Origin: an uncultured Oscillospiraceae bacterium
GTDB taxonomy: Bacteria; Bacillota; Clostridia; Oscillospirales; Oscillospiraceae
Length of the DNA: 64,000 bases
Reading direction: 5' to 3'
Assembly (NCBI GenBank): GCA_910579775.1
Contig: CAJTUE010000005.1
Span: 104,762-168,761, forward strand
Below the pieces are notes generated by a model. It ran no database searches and was not told the DNA's origin. It saw only the letters and a program-made list of their open reading frames with translations. Positions 31,589 through 39,966 of this stretch are shown here, piece by piece. A program made the translations under genes and the position numbers. Each line of letters opens with the position of its first letter. Position 1 is the first letter of the stretch.

Positions 31589-31617
31589 TTGACTTATCCG
31601 AGGGGCCGTGCTACACT
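31589..31617 (+). promoter_or_regulatory. promoter of the Cys-rich gene
   Basis: TTGACT at 31589-31594, 17-bp spacer, extended -10 TGC-TACACT at 31612-31617. Confidence 0.65.
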
Positions 31618-31645
31618 GCAAAAGCAGAGGGATGGAGGGAGCGTT

Positions 31646-31834
31646 ATGAGGTATCAGTACCGGGAGCTGAAGCGGCTGCCGCCTGTATGCGAAGGGTGCG
31701 AGGAGCGGAAACAATGCATCGCGGAGGGCTTTGGAGAAGCCTGCTGTGACGAGTGCGACTACCTTGGATGTTGTTTTGAGCGTGTTCCTGTAGAGGACGG
31801 CACCCAAGACACACAAGGCGCCTCTTTTCCATAG
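31646..31834 (+). CDS. small cysteine-rich protein
   Basis: 62 residues from the ATG at 31646 (GGAGGGAG upstream). Eight cysteines at positions 15, 18, 24, 33, 34, 37, 42 and 43, arranged as CxxC...C...CCxxC...CC, suggest a metal or iron-sulfur binding knuckle; the family is not recognised. There is no membrane segment. The stop codon lies inside a hairpin that covers the ribosome site of the next gene, so the two genes are probably translationally coupled. Confidence 0.6.
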   Translation: MRYQYRELKRLPPVCEGCEERKQCIAEGFGEACCDECDYLGCCFERVPVEDGTQDTQGASFP

Positions 31835-31867
31835 GATGGCTGGAAGCTATCTTTTGGAAGGAGGCGC
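31820..31867 (+). promoter_or_regulatory. hairpin sequestering the next gene's ribosome site
   Basis: GCGCCTC near 31820 pairs with GAGGCGC near 31861, extended by TTCC/GGAA. The 3' arm contains GGAAGGAGG, the Shine-Dalgarno of the gene at 31876; the 5' arm and loop contain the last codons and stop of the preceding gene. A ribosome finishing that gene would open the stem. Confidence 0.5.
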
Positions 31868-31875
31868 TTTGTTTT

Positions 31876-32478
31876 ATGGAAAATCAAGGGCCGGGCCTGC
31901 TGGCCTGTGATGAGGAGCTGGTGACCAGGGTGTGGGACCGGGTAGTCGCCGCGGCTCCGACGCCGGAGTCGCCGCCCATGCCCGCCGCCCTTGGGCCCAT
32001 GGAGCCGGACACGGGGGAGCTGCGCGCCGCCCCGGAGGCGGCTCTGGTCCCGGTGGCCAGGCCTGCTCCGGCGGCGTTGCCCATCGACCCCACCTGCGCC
32101 GCGCTCCAGCGGTGGACCCTCTGCCTGCTGATGGACGCGGGGGAGCTGCGCGCTGTGGCTCGCCGGGCGGGGCGCCACGGGAGCGAGCTCAGCGAGCTGG
32201 AGCGGGAAACGCGCCGCCAGGCTAGGTCGCTGGCGGCGGAGTATTTTCTGCGTACGGGGGTACGCTACTGGCCTGAGGCCGCGGTCCGGTCCTTGCCTCC
32301 CCTATCGCTGCTCCCTGCCCTTCGGGCACTGTGCCTGGCCCAGCGGGACAGGGAGACTGCCCTGCGGGCCCAGGCGGCCCAGGAGGAGCCGGAGCTGGCG
32401 CGGCACTACTTAGCCCTGGCCGACGCCTCACGCGCCGCCGCCCACCGTCTGCGCGCCCTGTTGGAGCGGGCGTGGTAG
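31876..32478 (+). CDS. hypothetical helical protein, ferritin-like features
   Basis: 200 residues. A Pro/Ala-rich linker fills residues 30-75. The rest is helical, with CLLMDAGELRAVARRAG, SELERETRRQARSLAAEYFL and RTGVRYWP followed by two further helices, in a layout reminiscent of rubrerythrin-like four-helix proteins of Oscillospiraceae; the metal-binding Glu/His set is not complete, so metal binding is not claimed. Expression is probably coupled to the Cys-rich gene through the hairpin at its start. Function unknown. Confidence 0.6.
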   Translation: MENQGPGLLACDEELVTRVWDRVVAAAPTPESPPMPAALGPMEPDTGELRAAPEAALVPVARPAPAALPIDPTCAALQRWTLCLLMDAGELRAVARRAGRHGSELSELERETRRQARSLAAEYFLRTGVRYWPEAAVRSLPPLSLLPALRALCLAQRDRETALRAQAAQEEPELARHYLALADASRAAAHRLRALLERAW

Positions 32479-32485
32479 GCTTGTT

Positions 32486-32528
32486 TGCGCGAGAAGGCCG
32501 CAAACCCATGGGTTTGCGGCCTTCTTGA
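32486..32528. terminator. bidirectional terminator before lexA
   Basis: AGAAGGCCGCAAACCCATGGGTTTGCGGCCTTCT is a perfect inverted repeat between two convergent genes. Confidence 0.85.
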
Positions 32529-32538
32529 CAGGCAGATC

Positions 32539-33135
32539 TTAGTAGCGTCTGATTACCGCCACCACCTTGCCCAAGATCCGGGCCTCGTCGCCGTCGATGG
32601 GGTCGTAGTCAGGGTTTTCGGGCAGGAGCCAGGTGTGGCCGTCCTTGCGGCTGAGGGTCTTGACCGTGGCCTCGTCCTCCAGAAGGGCCACCACGATCTC
32701 TCCGTTGCGGGCGTTCTCCTGCTGGTGGACGATGACCAGGTCATCGGGTAAAATGCCCGCCCCCAGCATGGACTCCCCCCGGACCTTGAGGGCAAAGTGC
32801 TCGCCCACCATGCCGTTTGTATCATAAGTAAGATACTCCTCCACGCACTCCTGGGCCAGGATGGGGCTGCCCGCCGCCACATTGCCAACTAGGGGAATCT
32901 TGTCCCGGCGGGCGGCGTCCTCGCCGTCCTGGAGGGTCATGGCCCGGGTCTTGCCCGCCGCCTTGGTGAGCACCCCCGCGCTCTCCAGGCCCTTGATGTG
33001 GAAGTGGACGGTGGAGGGGGACTTCAGTCCCACCGCCTGCCCGATCTCCCGAACCGAGGGGGGGTAGCCGTTCTCTTGGGTAAACTGGACAATAAAATCG
33101 TAGATCTCCTGCTGCTTGGGGGTCAGTTCTTTCAT
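32539..33135 (-). CDS. lexA: LexA SOS repressor
   Basis: 198 residues, the family length. The N-terminal winged helix is typical (LTPKQQEIYDFIVQFTQENG, GLKSPSTVHFHIKGLE). The self-cleavage site Ala88-Gly89 is in GNVAAGSP, and the catalytic dyad is Ser122 (RGESMLGAG) and Lys159 (EATVKTL). It represses DNA-damage genes and cleaves itself with RecA filaments. Its promoter contains a LexA-box-like palindrome overlapping the -35, so it should repress itself. Confidence 0.96.
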   Translation of the reverse strand: MKELTPKQQEIYDFIVQFTQENGYPPSVREIGQAVGLKSPSTVHFHIKGLESAGVLTKAAGKTRAMTLQDGEDAARRDKIPLVGNVAAGSPILAQECVEEYLTYDTNGMVGEHFALKVRGESMLGAGILPDDLVIVHQQENARNGEIVVALLEDEATVKTLSRKDGHTWLLPENPDYDPIDGDEARILGKVVAVIRRY

Positions 33136-33189
33136 GAGAAGCCCTCCTTATAGTCAATGTTTGGTGAAGGTCAACGCTATGTTATGTTT

Positions 33190-33229
33190 AATATAGCACA
33201 TGCGTCTCTGTTTGTCAAACATTTGTTTC
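33190..33229 (-). promoter_or_regulatory. lexA promoter with LexA box
   Basis: On the minus strand: TTGACA (33213-33218), 17-bp spacer and TATATT (33190-33195). The palindrome GAAACAAATGTTTG (33216-33229) fits the Gram-positive GAAC-N4-GTTC box with one change per half and overlaps the -35. Confidence 0.7.
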
Positions 33230-33295
33230 AATTTTCCGAGGACTTGCGGTGGTCACGCAAAAGGCCTTGTTCTAAAATCGTTTACATTTTATCCA

Positions 33296-33324
33296 TTGAC
33301 TTTAAAAAATGGAAAGAATAGAAT
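33296..33324 (+). promoter_or_regulatory. promoter of the ABC exporter operon
   Basis: TTGACT at 33296-33301, 17-bp spacer, TAGAAT at 33319-33324. Confidence 0.7.
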
Positions 33325-33367
33325 AAACGCTATGCTTAAAATTCCATTTTTTAAAGGAGGCTTTTCT

Positions 33368-35107
33368 TTGCTCAGACTCATGCGCGAACACATCAAGGGC
33401 TATGAGAAGCAGGCGGCGTTGTCCCCCGTCCTCATTATTTTAGAGGTCATCTGTGAGTTGACCCTGCCCCTCATTATGGCGGAGATCGTGGACGTGGCCA
33501 TTCCGGCGGGGGACGTTAAATATATCTTCCTGCTGGGGGCGGGGATGGTGGCGCTGGCGCTCATTTCCATGGCCTGCGGCGTGGGGGCGGCCAAGGCGGC
33601 GGCCTTTGCCAGCCAGGGCTTTGGCTGCAATCTGCGCCAATCTTTGTTTGACAAGATCCAGACCTTCTCCTTTGCCGACATCGACCGCTTTTCCTCCGCC
33701 AGCCTTATCACCCGCATTACCAATGACGTGAACGTTTTGACCATGATGCTGGCCATGGGCCTTCGGATGCTTATCCGTGCGCCTATGATGCTGGTGACCG
33801 CTCTGGTGGTGAGCGTAGTGCTCAACGCCAAGCTGGCGCTGGTGCTGGTGGTGGTCATTCCTGTTATGACGGTGATCATCGCCGTGGTGATGAACATTTG
33901 CACCAAGCTTTTTAAGACTCTTCAGGCCAAGATCGACCACCTCAACAGCACCCTCCAGGAAAACCTGGTAGGGGTGCGGGTGGTAAAGGCCTTTGTCCGG
34001 GAGGACCACGAGCGGGGCAAGTTCAAAACCGCCAACGACGACCTCACCCAGGCGGGGCTGGACGTCGGCCTGCGCATCGTCACTATCATGCCCATTATGA
34101 TGCTGTGCATGAACGGGGCGATGGTGGCAGTCTTGTACTTCGGCGGACGGATGGTCATGAGCGGCGCATTTGACCTGGGCAGGCTCCAGGCCTTCATCGG
34201 CTATATCATGCAGATCCTCATGAGCGTGATGATGGTGGCCATGACCCTCCTGCAGCTTTCCCGCTCCCAGGCCTGCGCTCAGCGCATCCAGGAGGTGCTT
34301 TCCGCTCAGCCGGACATTCAGAACGAGGAGAACGTCCGGGATGCCAGCCTCCCCACGCCCAAGGGGAAGGTGGAGCTTCGCAGGGTGTCCTTCAAATACA
34401 CTGCCTCGGGTACCGGGGACGACGTTTTGAAGGACATCGACCTGACCATTGAGCCGGGGCAGTTTGTCGCTATTATCGGCGGCACGGGGGTGGGCAAGTC
34501 CAGCCTGGTCAACCTCATCCCCCGGTTCTACGACCCCACCGGCGGACAGGTGCTTCTGGACGGGGTGGACGTGCGGGATTACCCTCTGGACGAGCTGCGC
34601 GGCCGCATCGGTATGGTGCTGCAAAACAACGTCCTCTTTACCGGAACGGTGCGGGAAAATCTTCTCTGGGGCAAGCCGGACGCCACCGGAGAGGAGCTGG
34701 AGCGGGCGGCTAAGGACGCCCAGGCCTTTGGCTTCATTATGTCCCTTCCCCATGGGTTCGACACCCTGCTGGACCAGGGGGGCGTGAATCTCTCCGGCGG
34801 GCAGAAGCAGCGGCTATGTATTGCCCGGGCCATGCTCAAACAGCCCGCGGTGCTTATCCTGGACGACTCCACCTCGGCGGTGGACTCCGCTACCGAGGCC
34901 GCCATTCGCAAGTCCTTCCGGGAGAACCTGAAGGGCACTACCGTCATTATGATCGCCCAGCGCATCTCCTCGGTGCGCTACGCCGATAAGATCGTCATTC
35001 TGGAGGACGACCATATCGCCGGGGAAGGGACCCACGAAGAACTGCTGGCCAATAACGCCATTTATCAGGAGATCTACCAGTCTCAGCAGGAAGGGGTGAT
35101 GGAATAA
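33368..35107 (+). CDS. ABC exporter half-transporter, subunit 1
   Basis: 579 residues from the TTG at 33368, chosen because AAAGGAGG stands seven bases before it; earlier in-frame codons lack a ribosome site. Six-helix ABC membrane domain (about 1-310), then the nucleotide-binding domain with Walker A GGTGVGKS, Q-loop VLQNNVLF, signature NLSGGQKQR, Walker B LILDDSTSAVD and His in MIAQRIS. The residue after Walker B is Asp (LDDS) instead of Glu, and the switch residue is Gln rather than His, marking this as the degenerate ATP site. It overlaps the second subunit by one base, forming a heterodimeric exporter. Confidence 0.93.
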   Translation: MLRLMREHIKGYEKQAALSPVLIILEVICELTLPLIMAEIVDVAIPAGDVKYIFLLGAGMVALALISMACGVGAAKAAAFASQGFGCNLRQSLFDKIQTFSFADIDRFSSASLITRITNDVNVLTMMLAMGLRMLIRAPMMLVTALVVSVVLNAKLALVLVVVIPVMTVIIAVVMNICTKLFKTLQAKIDHLNSTLQENLVGVRVVKAFVREDHERGKFKTANDDLTQAGLDVGLRIVTIMPIMMLCMNGAMVAVLYFGGRMVMSGAFDLGRLQAFIGYIMQILMSVMMVAMTLLQLSRSQACAQRIQEVLSAQPDIQNEENVRDASLPTPKGKVELRRVSFKYTASGTGDDVLKDIDLTIEPGQFVAIIGGTGVGKSSLVNLIPRFYDPTGGQVLLDGVDVRDYPLDELRGRIGMVLQNNVLFTGTVRENLLWGKPDATGEELERAAKDAQAFGFIMSLPHGFDTLLDQGGVNLSGGQKQRLCIARAMLKQPAVLILDDSTSAVDSATEAAIRKSFRENLKGTTVIMIAQRISSVRYADKIVILEDDHIAGEGTHEELLANNAIYQEIYQSQQEGVME

Positions 35108-36981
35108 TGCCGCCCGGACGCGTTCCCCGCGGAGGATATCAGAAGCCCCAGAACCTGGGCAAGACCCTCCGCCGCCTTATTGGCTACCTCACCAAAAACC
35201 CCCTGCCCCTGGTGTTGGTGTTCACCTGCCTTCTCTGTTCGGTGGGCACCAACCTGGCGGGCACCTATATGATGCGCGGACTCATCAACGACTTTATCTG
35301 GTCGGGCTGCACCAATTACGCCGGGTTGACTTTTGGTATTTTAAAACTGATCGCAGTCTATCTCTTAGGCTGTCTCGCCTCCTATGGCCAGTCCGCTATT
35401 ATGGTCCGCCTGGCCCAGCGGGGGGTCAACCGTCTGCGCTATGACCTCTTTGACAAGCTCCAGGAGCTGCCTCTTTCTTACTTCGACCGCCACCCTCACG
35501 GGGAGCTGATGAGCCGCTTTACCAACGACGCGGACAACGTGCAGACCGCTCTGGAGCAGAGCATGGTGTCTATGGTCTCCAGCTGTTTGATGTTCGCGGG
35601 GCTGGTCATCATGATGCTGGTCATCAACTGGAAGCTCTTTTTGGTCACAGCGGTCATCCTGGCCCTTACCATGACTATCTTTAAGACTCTGGGCGGGAAG
35701 TCCAGAAAGTACTATCAGGCACAGCAGGCTGCCCTGGGTGCGGTCAACGGCAACATCCAGGAGATGATCGAGGGGCTGAAGGTGGTGAAGGCCTTTACCC
35801 GGGAGGAACGGGCCAAGGCGGACTTTAAGGCCCTCAACGAGACCTACCGGGACGCGGCCCAGAAGGCCAACTTCTATTCCACCACCATCATGCCCATCTC
35901 GGGCAACCTGATGAATGTGAGCTACGCCCTCACCGCCTGCTTTGGCGGCGTGCTAGCGGTGCTCCAGGGCTTCGACCTGGGCGGCATGATCATCTACCTG
36001 AACCTGGCCCGGCAGGTGGGCCAGCCCCTCAACCAGATCTCTCAGCAGATGACTGCCGTTCTCTCCGCTCTGGCGGGGGCGGAGCGCATCTTTGCCGTGA
36101 TGGACGCCCAGCCGGAGGTGGACGAGGGCAAGGTGCGCCTGGTCCGTGTCACCGAGGGAGCGGATGGCTCTCTCACTGGCCTTAAGAAGGGGGACCGCAG
36201 CTCCCGCCGGTGGGCCTGGCAGGAGGAGAACGGAACGCTGGTACCCCTCAAGGGGGACGTGCGTTTTGAGAACGTGGACTTTGCCTATGTGCCCGGCAAG
36301 CGTATCTTGCACGGCATTTCCCTTTATGCCACCCCGGGGCAGAAGATCGCCTTTGTGGGTTCTACCGGGGCGGGCAAGACCACCATCACCAACCTTATCA
36401 ACCGCTTCTATGAGCTGGAGGGAGGACGCATCACCTACGACGGCATCGACGTGCGCCGCATCGCCAAGGACGACCTGCGGGCCTCCCTGGGGATGGTGTT
36501 GCAGGACACCCACCTCTTTACGGGCACGGTGATGGACAACATCCGCTATGGGCGCCTGGACGCCACCGACGAGGAATGCATTGCCGCCGCCAAGACCGCC
36601 AACGCCCACAGCTTTATCCGCCGCCTCCCCCAGGGCTACCAGACGGTGGTCACCGGGGACGGAGCCAACCTCTCTCAGGGCCAGCGGCAGCTGCTGGCCA
36701 TTGCCCGGGCCGCCGTGGCCGACCCGCCGGTGATGATCCTGGACGAGGCCACATCCTCCATCGACACCCGTACGGAAAAGCATATCGAGGCGGGGATGGA
36801 CGCCCTCATGGAGGGCCGGACGGTGTTTGTCATCGCCCACCGGCTGAGCACGGTGCGAAACTCCAACTGCATCGTGGTCATCGAGCAGGGGCAGATCGAG
36901 GAAAAGGGCGATCACGACGCCCTGCTGGCAGAGAAGGGACGGTATTACAGCCTCTATACGGGGCAATTCCAGTTGGAATAA
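35107..36981 (+). CDS. ABC exporter half-transporter, subunit 2
   Basis: 624 residues; the ATG shares its first base with the stop of subunit 1. Membrane domain at about 30-340, then a linker of about 50 residues with acidic stretches and a nucleotide-binding domain: Walker A GSTGAGKTT, Q-loop VLQDTHLF, signature NLSQGQRQL, Walker B MILDEATSSID and HRLSTVR. The catalytic Glu and His are present, so it carries the hydrolysing site. Pairs of this type (YheI/YheH or LmrCD-like) export drugs or lipophilic compounds. Confidence 0.93.
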   Translation: MPPGRVPRGGYQKPQNLGKTLRRLIGYLTKNPLPLVLVFTCLLCSVGTNLAGTYMMRGLINDFIWSGCTNYAGLTFGILKLIAVYLLGCLASYGQSAIMVRLAQRGVNRLRYDLFDKLQELPLSYFDRHPHGELMSRFTNDADNVQTALEQSMVSMVSSCLMFAGLVIMMLVINWKLFLVTAVILALTMTIFKTLGGKSRKYYQAQQAALGAVNGNIQEMIEGLKVVKAFTREERAKADFKALNETYRDAAQKANFYSTTIMPISGNLMNVSYALTACFGGVLAVLQGFDLGGMIIYLNLARQVGQPLNQISQQMTAVLSALAGAERIFAVMDAQPEVDEGKVRLVRVTEGADGSLTGLKKGDRSSRRWAWQEENGTLVPLKGDVRFENVDFAYVPGKRILHGISLYATPGQKIAFVGSTGAGKTTITNLINRFYELEGGRITYDGIDVRRIAKDDLRASLGMVLQDTHLFTGTVMDNIRYGRLDATDEECIAAAKTANAHSFIRRLPQGYQTVVTGDGANLSQGQRQLLAIARAAVADPPVMILDEATSSIDTRTEKHIEAGMDALMEGRTVFVIAHRLSTVRNSNCIVVIEQGQIEEKGDHDALLAEKGRYYSLYTGQFQLE

Positions 36982-36989
36982 GAGAAACC

Positions 36990-37020
36990 GCGAAAAAGAG
37001 GGGCTTCGGCCCCTCTTTTT
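36990..37020 (+). terminator. intrinsic terminator of ABC operon
   Basis: AAAAAGAGGGGC-TTC-GGCCCCTCTTTTT. Confidence 0.85.
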
Positions 37021-37024
37021 CTGC

Positions 37025-37053
37025 TTTACAAGCGGTATTGCTTGCGATATAAT
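37025..37053 (+). promoter_or_regulatory. promoter of XRE regulator gene
   Basis: TTTACA at 37025-37030, 17-bp spacer, TATAAT at 37048-37053. Confidence 0.75.
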
Positions 37054-37098
37054 ATACCTGTTGTATTCTGCCATTTTTAGAGAGAGGACGTGGCATTT

Positions 37099-37806
37099 AT
37101 GAATGAAGCGTTGGGGCGGTCTCTGGCACTGCTGCGCCAGGAAAAGGGGATGAGTCAGCGCTCGGTGGCTGCGGACCTGGGCATCTCCCAGGCGCTGCTG
37201 TCCCACTACGAAAAGGGGGCCCGTGAGCCGGGGCTGGCCTTTGTGGCCAAGGCCTGCCGGTACTATAACGTGTCGGCGGACTTTCTGCTGGGGCTGTCGT
37301 TGTCCCGGGACGGCACCACCATCCTGGACGCGGAGACCCTCACCGATTCCTCCAACGAGCGGGGCAACGCCATGCAGGGGAACGTGCTGGCCATTTTGAG
37401 CAAGAAGCTGCTGGTGAACTCGGTGGGCCTCCTGTTTGACTTTTTGGGCCAGCTGGGCAGCAAGAAAGCCATCCAGGCCGCCAGCCAGTATTTGGGCGCG
37501 GCGGTGTATCAGCTGTTCCGCCGCTTCCACCGGGCCTCGGGGGCCAACGAGGATTTCTTCGACGTGCCTGGACGGTACTATGACGCCCACATTACCCAGG
37601 CGGACATGACCCTGTCTGAGTGCGACTATGTGGACGCCCTGGAGCAGGCGGTGCGGGAGAAGAAGACCTTCCCCGACCTCTCCCACGACACCCTGGCGGC
37701 CAAGTACCCCGGCGTGTACCAGTCCCTGCTGCAGATCGTTCACACCACCGGCGAGCGGGTGAACTCGGAGCTGGATCTGAGAGAACGGCTTAACGAAGAA
37801 AAGTAA
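37099..37806 (+). CDS. XRE-family transcriptional regulator
   Basis: 235 residues from the ATG at 37099 (a GTG nine bases earlier is also possible). A helix-turn-helix Cro/C1 domain fills residues 1-65: LGRSLALLRQEKGMSQRSVA, LGISQALLSHYEKG and ADFLLGLSL. The remaining 165 residues are helical and unrecognised, probably a sensing or multimerisation domain. The gene has its own promoter and stands between an exporter operon and lepA; regulation of the exporter is possible, but nothing in the sequence proves it. Confidence 0.88.
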   Translation: MNEALGRSLALLRQEKGMSQRSVAADLGISQALLSHYEKGAREPGLAFVAKACRYYNVSADFLLGLSLSRDGTTILDAETLTDSSNERGNAMQGNVLAILSKKLLVNSVGLLFDFLGQLGSKKAIQAASQYLGAAVYQLFRRFHRASGANEDFFDVPGRYYDAHITQADMTLSECDYVDALEQAVREKKTFPDLSHDTLAAKYPGVYQSLLQIVHTTGERVNSELDLRERLNEEK

Positions 37807-37810
37807 GCAA

Positions 37811-37878
37811 GACAGAGGGACGGTTTTCTCTGTCGAGCCCTATCCGACAGGAGAACCGCCCCTGCTGTCTTGCAGGGG
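37811..37878 (+). promoter_or_regulatory. two hairpins upstream of first lepA start
   Basis: GGACGGTTTTCTCTGTCG (about 37819-37836) pairs with CGACAGGAGAACCGCCC across an eight-base loop, with a few G-T pairs. CCCCTGC-TGTCTT-GCAGGGG (37859-37878) follows directly. Either could end the XRE transcript, but neither has a T-run; they look like part of a structured leader. Confidence 0.55.
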
Positions 37879-37892
37879 AAAGCATCGCCAAC

Positions 37893-38117
37893 GAGGTGAA
37901 TACCATGACCAACCAATCTCACATTCGCAACTTCTCCATCATTGCTCACATCGACCACGGCAAGTCTGTTCCCCAGCGGGTCTAGCGACCCGCCGGGGGC
38001 CCCGCCTATGATAATGCTCAGGCTGGCAAAGCCAGCCCTCCGCAATTCTCGGCCTGCGGCCTCAAATTAACGCGGCACTTGCCGCGGTGGCCAGAAGGCC
38101 GCTTAGGTAGACTTGCC
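37893..38117 (+). repeat. duplicated start of lepA with multi-hairpin insert
   Basis: The first 60 or so coding bases of lepA (ATG at 37905, to GGCAAGTC at 37966) occur twice, the second time as the real gene start at 38134; the copies differ at one silent position in the coding part. Copy 1 runs only 26 codons, through HIDHGKS, to a TAG. Between the copies stand five short hairpins (37971-37998, 38021-38037, 38051-38061, 38071-38086, 38089-38100), and the segment is closed by GGCAAGTCT (37959-37967) with AGACTTGCC (38109-38117). Confidence 0.8.
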
Positions 38118-38133
38118 AGAGGAGGCAAATACC

Positions 38134-39942
38134 ATGACCAACCAATCTCACATTCGCAACTTCTCCATCATTGCCCACATCGACCACGGCAAGTCCACCC
38201 TGTCCGACCGGCTCATTGAGGCCTGTGACGCGGTGGAGGCGCGGGAGATGGAATCTCAGCTCCTGGACAACATGGACCTGGAGCGGGAGCGGGGCATCAC
38301 CATCAAGGCCCGGGCCGTGCGCCTGCAATACAAGGCGGAGGACGGGGAGACCTATGAGCTGAACCTCATTGACACCCCGGGCCACGTGGACTTTAATTAC
38401 GAGGTCTCCCGCTCTCTCGCCGCCTGCGAGGGGGCGGTGCTGGTGGTGGACGCGGCCCAGGGTATTGAGGCCCAGACCTTGGCCAATACGTACCTGGCCA
38501 TGGAACACGACCTGGAGATCCGCCCGGTGCTCAACAAGATCGACCTCCCCGCCGCGGACCCGGCGCGGGTAAAGAACGAGATCGAGGACGTGATCGGCCT
38601 CCCCGCACAGGACGCGCCGGAGATTTCTGCAAAGATGGGGATCAACATCCCCGCCGTGCTGGAGGACATTGTGAAAAACGTCCCGCCCCCCAAGGGCGAC
38701 CCCGACGCGCCCTTGAAGGCGCTTATTTTCGACAGTCAGTACGACCCCTACCGGGGAGTCATCGTCTACTTCCGCATTATGGAGGGGACGATCAAGACGG
38801 GGATGGGGGTCAAGCTCATGGCCTCGGGCGCATCCTACGACGTGCTGGAGTGCGGCCACCTGCTCCCCTTGGGCATGGAGCCCTGCGACAGCCTCTCTGC
38901 CGGAGAGGTGGGCTACTTCACCGCCTCCATCAAGAACGTGAAGGACACCCGTGTGGGGGACACCATTACCGAACGGGACCGCCCCGCGGCGGAGGCCCTG
39001 CCCGGCTACCGCCCCGCCCAGGCCATGGTGTACTGTGGCGTGTATACCGAGGACGGCTCCAAATACCCCGACCTCCGGGACGCGCTGGAAAAACTCCAAT
39101 TAAACGACGCGTCCCTCTCCTTTGAGCCGGAATCGTCGGCGGCTCTGGGCTTTGGCTTCCGCTGTGGCTTTTTGGGGATGCTCCACATGGAGATTATCCA
39201 GGAGCGGCTGGAGCGGGAGTTTGACCTGGACCTGGTCACCACCCTGCCCTCGGTCATCTACCGCATCACCAAGTCGGACGGCTCGGTGGTCATGGTGGAC
39301 AACCCCCACAACTACCCCGACCCCGGCGTCATCACCCTTTCGGAGGAACCGTTTGCCAAGGTCTCCATCATCTCGCCCCCGGACTACGTGGGCAACATCA
39401 TGCCCATGTGCCAGGAGCGGCGGGGAGAGTTTAAGGATATGCAGTATCTGGACACCAATCTGGTGGAGCTTCACTACTTTATGCCGTTGGGGGAGATCAT
39501 CTACGACTTTTTTGACGCCCTGAAGGCCAAGACAAGGGGCTACGCGAGCCTGGACTATGAGCTTTCCGACTACAAGCCCTCCGAGCTTGTCAAGGTGGAT
39601 ATGCTCCTGAACGGCGACCAGGTGGACGCTCTGAGCTTTATTGCCCACAAGGACAAGGCCTATCCCCGGGCGCGGCGGATGTGCGAAAAGCTCAAGGAAA
39701 ACATCCCCCGCCAGCTTTTTGAGGTGCCCGTACAGGCCGCCATCGGCGGCAAGGTCATCGCACGGGAGACGGTGAAGGCCATGCGCAAGGATGTGCTGGC
39801 CAAGTGCTACGGCGGCGACATTACCCGCAAGAAGAAGCTGCTGGAAAAGCAGAAGGAGGGCAAGAAGAAGATGCGCTCCCTCGGCTCGGTGCAAATTCCC
39901 ACCGAGGCGTTTATGGCGGTTTTGAAGCTGGATGAGGAGTAA
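38134..39942 (+). CDS. lepA: elongation factor 4 (LepA), ribosomal back-translocase
   Basis: 602 residues from the ATG at 38134 (AGAGGAGG upstream), the usual length. GTPase motifs: AHIDHGKSTLSDRL (G1), RGITIKA (G2), DTPGHVDF (G3), NKIDLP (G4). Domain II, the EF-G-like domains III and V, and the LepA-specific C-terminal domain ending in GSVQIPTEAFMAVL are all present. LepA binds ribosomes and helps translation under stress. A defective copy of its first codons precedes it. Confidence 0.96.
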   Translation: MTNQSHIRNFSIIAHIDHGKSTLSDRLIEACDAVEAREMESQLLDNMDLERERGITIKARAVRLQYKAEDGETYELNLIDTPGHVDFNYEVSRSLAACEGAVLVVDAAQGIEAQTLANTYLAMEHDLEIRPVLNKIDLPAADPARVKNEIEDVIGLPAQDAPEISAKMGINIPAVLEDIVKNVPPPKGDPDAPLKALIFDSQYDPYRGVIVYFRIMEGTIKTGMGVKLMASGASYDVLECGHLLPLGMEPCDSLSAGEVGYFTASIKNVKDTRVGDTITERDRPAAEALPGYRPAQAMVYCGVYTEDGSKYPDLRDALEKLQLNDASLSFEPESSAALGFGFRCGFLGMLHMEIIQERLEREFDLDLVTTLPSVIYRITKSDGSVVMVDNPHNYPDPGVITLSEEPFAKVSIISPPDYVGNIMPMCQERRGEFKDMQYLDTNLVELHYFMPLGEIIYDFFDALKAKTRGYASLDYELSDYKPSELVKVDMLLNGDQVDALSFIAHKDKAYPRARRMCEKLKENIPRQLFEVPVQAAIGGKVIARETVKAMRKDVLAKCYGGDITRKKKLLEKQKEGKKKMRSLGSVQIPTEAFMAVLKLDEE

Positions 39943-39966
39943 CATATTTTTAAGGAGGTCATTAGC

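Noticed and set aside
31334..31834. Toxin-antitoxin pair formed by the RHH protein and the Cys-rich protein
   Set aside because: The genes are divergent with separate promoters and the Cys-rich protein has no toxin features.
35953..37743. Long minus-strand frame of about 600 residues opposite the ABC exporter and XRE genes
   Set aside because: It lies across two well-identified genes and their terminator, has no domain, and is rich in Gly, His and Val as expected from the reverse of GC-rich codons.
37905..37985. 26-codon frame at the first lepA start as an independent protein gene
   Set aside because: It is the exact start of lepA with a frame-ending tail, so it is a duplication product; a regulatory role is possible but not a protein function.
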